This document shows, one piece after another, positions 3,960-6,141 of a DNA stretch of 6,141 nt. The notes beneath the pieces were generated by a model that saw nothing but the letters and a program-made list of their open reading frames with translations, was not told the origin of the DNA and did no database searches. Numbering within the stretch: position 1 is the stretch's first letter; every line of letters begins with the position of its first letter. The stretch lies in NCBI GenBank assembly GCA_031255875.1, contig JAIRRR010000228.1, forward strand, positions 1 through 6,141, read 5' to 3'. Origin of the DNA: Treponema sp. (GTDB taxonomy: Bacteria; Spirochaetota; Spirochaetia; Treponematales; Breznakiellaceae). Position numbers and translations under genes: made by a program.

Positions 3960-5999
3960 ATGTCGGACATCTATGTGCCGGGCGTAAAGAGCCGGTTTAA
4001 CACTGAAAAACTCATCGAAGACCTGATGAAGGTCGAACGCATCCCCCGGGAGCGCGTCGAGAGGAACGTCGAGCGTTTAAGAAACGAGAAAACCTACTGG
4101 CAGGATGTAAGCCGGCGCATGACCGCCCTGAAGGACAGCGCCCGGCTGCTCTTCTCCTTCCAAAACCCCTTTAACGACCGTATCGTCAATTCCCAGGACA
4201 GCTCCGTCATAAGCGGCTCGGCCACGCGGGAGGCCCTTGAGCAGGAGCGGAGCTTCACGGTAAGGCAGATCGCCCAGGCGGACAGGTTCCTTTCCGCGCC
4301 CCTTGACGACAGCTTCAGGATAGAACCCGGGGACTACACCTTTGCCGTGGGAAAGGACGAGGTAAACTTCAATTTCCGCGGGGGGACTCTGAGGGAATTT
4401 ACCGAATCGCTGAACCGGCGCGGGAAAAACGTAGTCCAGGCCAGCATTATCACGGTGCAGCGGGGCACCAGGTCCCTGCTCATCGAATCCCTGGTGACCG
4501 GCGAGGGCAACCGGCTCGCATTTTCCGGCGACGCCGAAAAACTCGCCCTTGACAGCGGCATGATGGAGAAGGCGAACGATTCCCGCAGGCCGGTCGGTCT
4601 GACCGAAAATTCGGTCAGGGCGGGCGCCGGCAGCGTCCAGCTTATCGCGGTGGAAAAGGGGGAGCTCTGGGCGGGCGCCGGCGGGAGCGCGTCCGTTCTT
4701 CTGGGAACCTCGATCCCGCCGGATCCGGGCCTCCTCTTTACCTTCGAGGCCTCTACCGAGACCTTCAGCGAGGAGATGGCGGCCGTTCCCGAGCCGCCCC
4801 CGGGGCCGGATATCCCGGACGCCGGCTCCGTCACCTACGGCGGGATCACCGTGGAAAACGACGGCATGGCCGTGACCCTGCCCCAATGGATACCCCCGGA
4901 GCCGCCGAAGCGGGTGGACGATATGTCCTTTATCACCCTGAATTTTACCGACGGATCGAGCGCCAGGCTTCCGGCGATCAGGGATTCCGAAGAATTCAGG
5001 CCCTACCAGTACCGGCTCCAGGACCTGGTCGGCGATAAATCCATCGCTTCCGTAAACATCGAGAACCGCAATACCCACCGGGACATCAATATACGGAACA
5101 TCCTCGTCTACGATCCCCGGCATATCGGGGGGCTGGAGCCTATGAACCCGGTTTCCGTCGCCCGCGACGCCGAATTTGCCATGGACGGCATCGAGCTTAA
5201 GAGGGCGTCCAACAGTATCGACGACATACTCCCCGGAGTCACGCTTACCCTCAAATCGGCCTCCGAAAGGCCGGTAACGCTGGGCGTGGAACCCGACCGG
5301 GAGACTATCAAGGATTCGCTCATCGCCCTGGTGGGGAACTACAACCGGCTTATGGCGGAGCTGAACGTGCTTACCCGCACCGACGAACGCATCATCGAGG
5401 ACCTGGGCTATCTGAGCGGGGAGGAGCGGGATTCGCTCAGGGAACGGCTGGGGATCTTCGTGGGCGATTCCACCCTGAGCTCCTTCCGGGGCAGCCTCCA
5501 GCGGGCGGGCTCCACCCCCTACCCTACTTCGGACATGGACCTGAACCTCCTGGCCCAGATCGGGATAGGGACGGACGTGCGGAGTTCCGGGGCAAGCACG
5601 GGCTACGACCCTTCGCGGCTGCGGGGCTACCTGGAAATCGACGAAAAGGCCCTTGACAACGCCCTGGAAAGCCGGTTGCCCGCGGTCCAGCAGCTTTTCG
5701 GCTTCGACACGGACGGCGACATGCTTGCGGACAGCGGCCTCGCCTTTGCCCTGGACAGGCTTACCCAGCCGTATATAGAAACCGGGGGGATCATCGCCCT
5801 GAAAACCGGGACCATCGATTCCCGCGTGAACCAGGACACCCGGCGCATCGACACCATGGAACGCCAGCTTGCCGCAAGGGAAATGACCCTGAAAAACCAG
5901 TACGCCCAGATGGAAGGGGCCTACAGCCGCATGGAACAGATGTCCACTTCCCTGGACAGTTTCAGCCAGCAGGCCAACAACAACAATAATCGGCGTTAA
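3960..5999 (+). CDS. fliD: Flagellar hook-associated protein 2, filament cap FliD
   Basis: A 679-aa filament cap, which sits on the growing filament tip and guides flagellin insertion; in spirochaetes this happens in the periplasm. The FliD N-domain is at about 5-105 (starting MSDIYVPGVKSRFNTEKLIE, with a coiled-coil VERNVERLRNEKTYWQDVSR). The FliD C-domain is at about 450-650 (LIALVGNYNRLMAELNVLTR, AQIGIGTD near 530, YLEIDEKALDNALESR), ending in a heptad-like coil (about 624-663) and an Asn-rich tail, NNNNNRR. It is much longer than enteric FliD (under 500 aa), with extra middle domains split by a proline-rich stretch at about 276-315 (PEPPPGPDIPD and IPPEPPKR). The ATG at 3960 fits the family N-terminus. 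Its SD is poor (only GAGCGGG close by), so initiation may depend on translation of flaG upstream. A TTG at 3924 would add 12 unlikely residues. Confidence 0.95.
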   Translation: MSDIYVPGVKSRFNTEKLIEDLMKVERIPRERVERNVERLRNEKTYWQDVSRRMTALKDSARLLFSFQNPFNDRIVNSQDSSVISGSATREALEQERSFTVRQIAQADRFLSAPLDDSFRIEPGDYTFAVGKDEVNFNFRGGTLREFTESLNRRGKNVVQASIITVQRGTRSLLIESLVTGEGNRLAFSGDAEKLALDSGMMEKANDSRRPVGLTENSVRAGAGSVQLIAVEKGELWAGAGGSASVLLGTSIPPDPGLLFTFEASTETFSEEMAAVPEPPPGPDIPDAGSVTYGGITVENDGMAVTLPQWIPPEPPKRVDDMSFITLNFTDGSSARLPAIRDSEEFRPYQYRLQDLVGDKSIASVNIENRNTHRDINIRNILVYDPRHIGGLEPMNPVSVARDAEFAMDGIELKRASNSIDDILPGVTLTLKSASERPVTLGVEPDRETIKDSLIALVGNYNRLMAELNVLTRTDERIIEDLGYLSGEERDSLRERLGIFVGDSTLSSFRGSLQRAGSTPYPTSDMDLNLLAQIGIGTDVRSSGASTGYDPSRLRGYLEIDEKALDNALESRLPAVQQLFGFDTDGDMLADSGLAFALDRLTQPYIETGGIIALKTGTIDSRVNQDTRRIDTMERQLAAREMTLKNQYAQMEGAYSRMEQMSTSLDSFSQQANNNNNRR

Positions 6000-6027
6000 A
6001 AAAAGCCATTCCTCGTGTTAAAACTAA

Positions 6028-6057
6028 TGATCACCCTTAATAAAGGCGATATATAAT
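6028..6057 (+). promoter_or_regulatory. Possible promoter for the gene downstream of fliD
   Basis: A perfect TATAAT (6052-6057) lies in an AT-rich patch. The best -35 is TGATCA (6028-6033, 3/6 match) at 18 bp, so the promoter is weak or needs an activator. The -10 is inside a 12-bp perfect palindrome (6051-6062), which may be the reason the hexamer appears. GGCGATAT (6045-6052) looks like a sigma-28 -10 but has no TAAA at the right distance. Confidence 0.35.
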
Positions 6058-6068
6058 TATATAAGGGT
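6033..6068 (+). promoter_or_regulatory. Inverted repeat covering the RBS of the downstream gene
   Basis: ACCCUUA (6033-6039) is perfectly complementary to UAAGGGU (6062-6068). The right arm contains the likely SD AAGGG (6063-6067) of the gene starting at 6077. If transcription begins upstream, as in fliD read-through, the left arm could mask this SD. If it begins from the TATAAT at 6052-6057, the left arm would be absent from the mRNA and the SD free. Confidence 0.4.
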
Positions 6069-6076
6069 AAATTTGA

Positions 6077-6141
6077 ATGGACATTTACATTAACGGGAAA
6101 ACAGCGGATATCACCCTGGAAACGGAAAAGACCGTAGGCGA
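6077..6141 (+). CDS. Start of an unrecognised gene downstream of fliD (partial)
   Basis: Only the first 21 codons are in the window; it begins MDIYINGKTADITLETEKTV and runs open to the end. The ATG at 6077 follows AAGGG (6063-6067) at 9 nt. The alternating hydrophobic pattern suggests a starting beta-hairpin, and there is no signal peptide. I do not recognise it. Its position directly after fliD and in the same direction suggests a flagellar-associated or co-regulated protein, but that is context only. Confidence 0.65.
   Translation, partial: MDIYINGKTADITLETEKTVG

Noticed and set aside
3935..3970. Several GGA motifs around the fliD start as a fourth CsrA leader.
   Set aside because: The GGAs are not in A-R-G-G-A loops and no convincing hairpin forms; GC-rich sequence explains them.
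4077..5123. Long antisense open frame across fliD.
   Set aside because: Same reason: Gly/Arg-rich translation with no family resemblance, opposite a clear FliD.

Overview
The window looks like a spirochaete chromosome, most likely a Treponema or close relative. The evidence is two tandem short flagellins starting MIINHNLSA (286 and 283 aa, D0/D1 core only, as in periplasmic-filament FlaB), followed by flaG and a long fliD. The DNA is GC-rich for the genus, so a free-living or insect-gut relative seems more likely than a host-restricted pathogen. No species is assigned.

Layout: a LacI-family repressor gene runs leftward (27-1064). The divergent gap 1065-1349 is dense with signals. It holds a near-consensus leftward sigma-70 promoter, a tandem pair of LacI-type operators over its start point, three A-tracts phased at about 10.5 bp, and a rightward sigma-28 (FliA-type) promoter, followed by a structured flagellin leader of about 100 nt. 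Then come flaB copy 1 (1350-2210), a 298-nt structured spacer, flaB copy 2 (2509-3360), a strong intrinsic terminator (3406-3443), a possible 25-codon leader peptide (3476-3553) whose stop overlaps the flaG start, flaG (3550-3891), fliD (3960-5999) and the first 21 codons of an unrecognised gene (from 6077).

Functionally this is a late flagellar locus: filament subunits, a filament-length or attachment accessory protein (FlaG) and the filament cap (FliD), probably switched on by sigma-28. The terminator after the second flagellin should keep flaG-fliD output well below flagellin output.

The most interesting signal is in the untranslated leaders. Both flagellin leaders carry a hairpin with an exact A-R-G-G-A-U hexaloop (1307-1326 and 2461-2480). 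The two have different stem sequences but the same loop. Each is followed about 25 nt later by a second GGA motif in the loop of a hairpin that holds the ribosome-binding site. The flaG-side leader has a third SD hairpin, with an 8-bp perfect stem and an AGGGAG loop (3453-3474). This is the geometry of CsrA/RsmA binding sites and resembles the Bacillus hag leader. I infer a CsrA (probably CsrA-FliW) translational circuit acting separately on each cistron. The csrA and fliW genes are not in the window, so this remains an inference.
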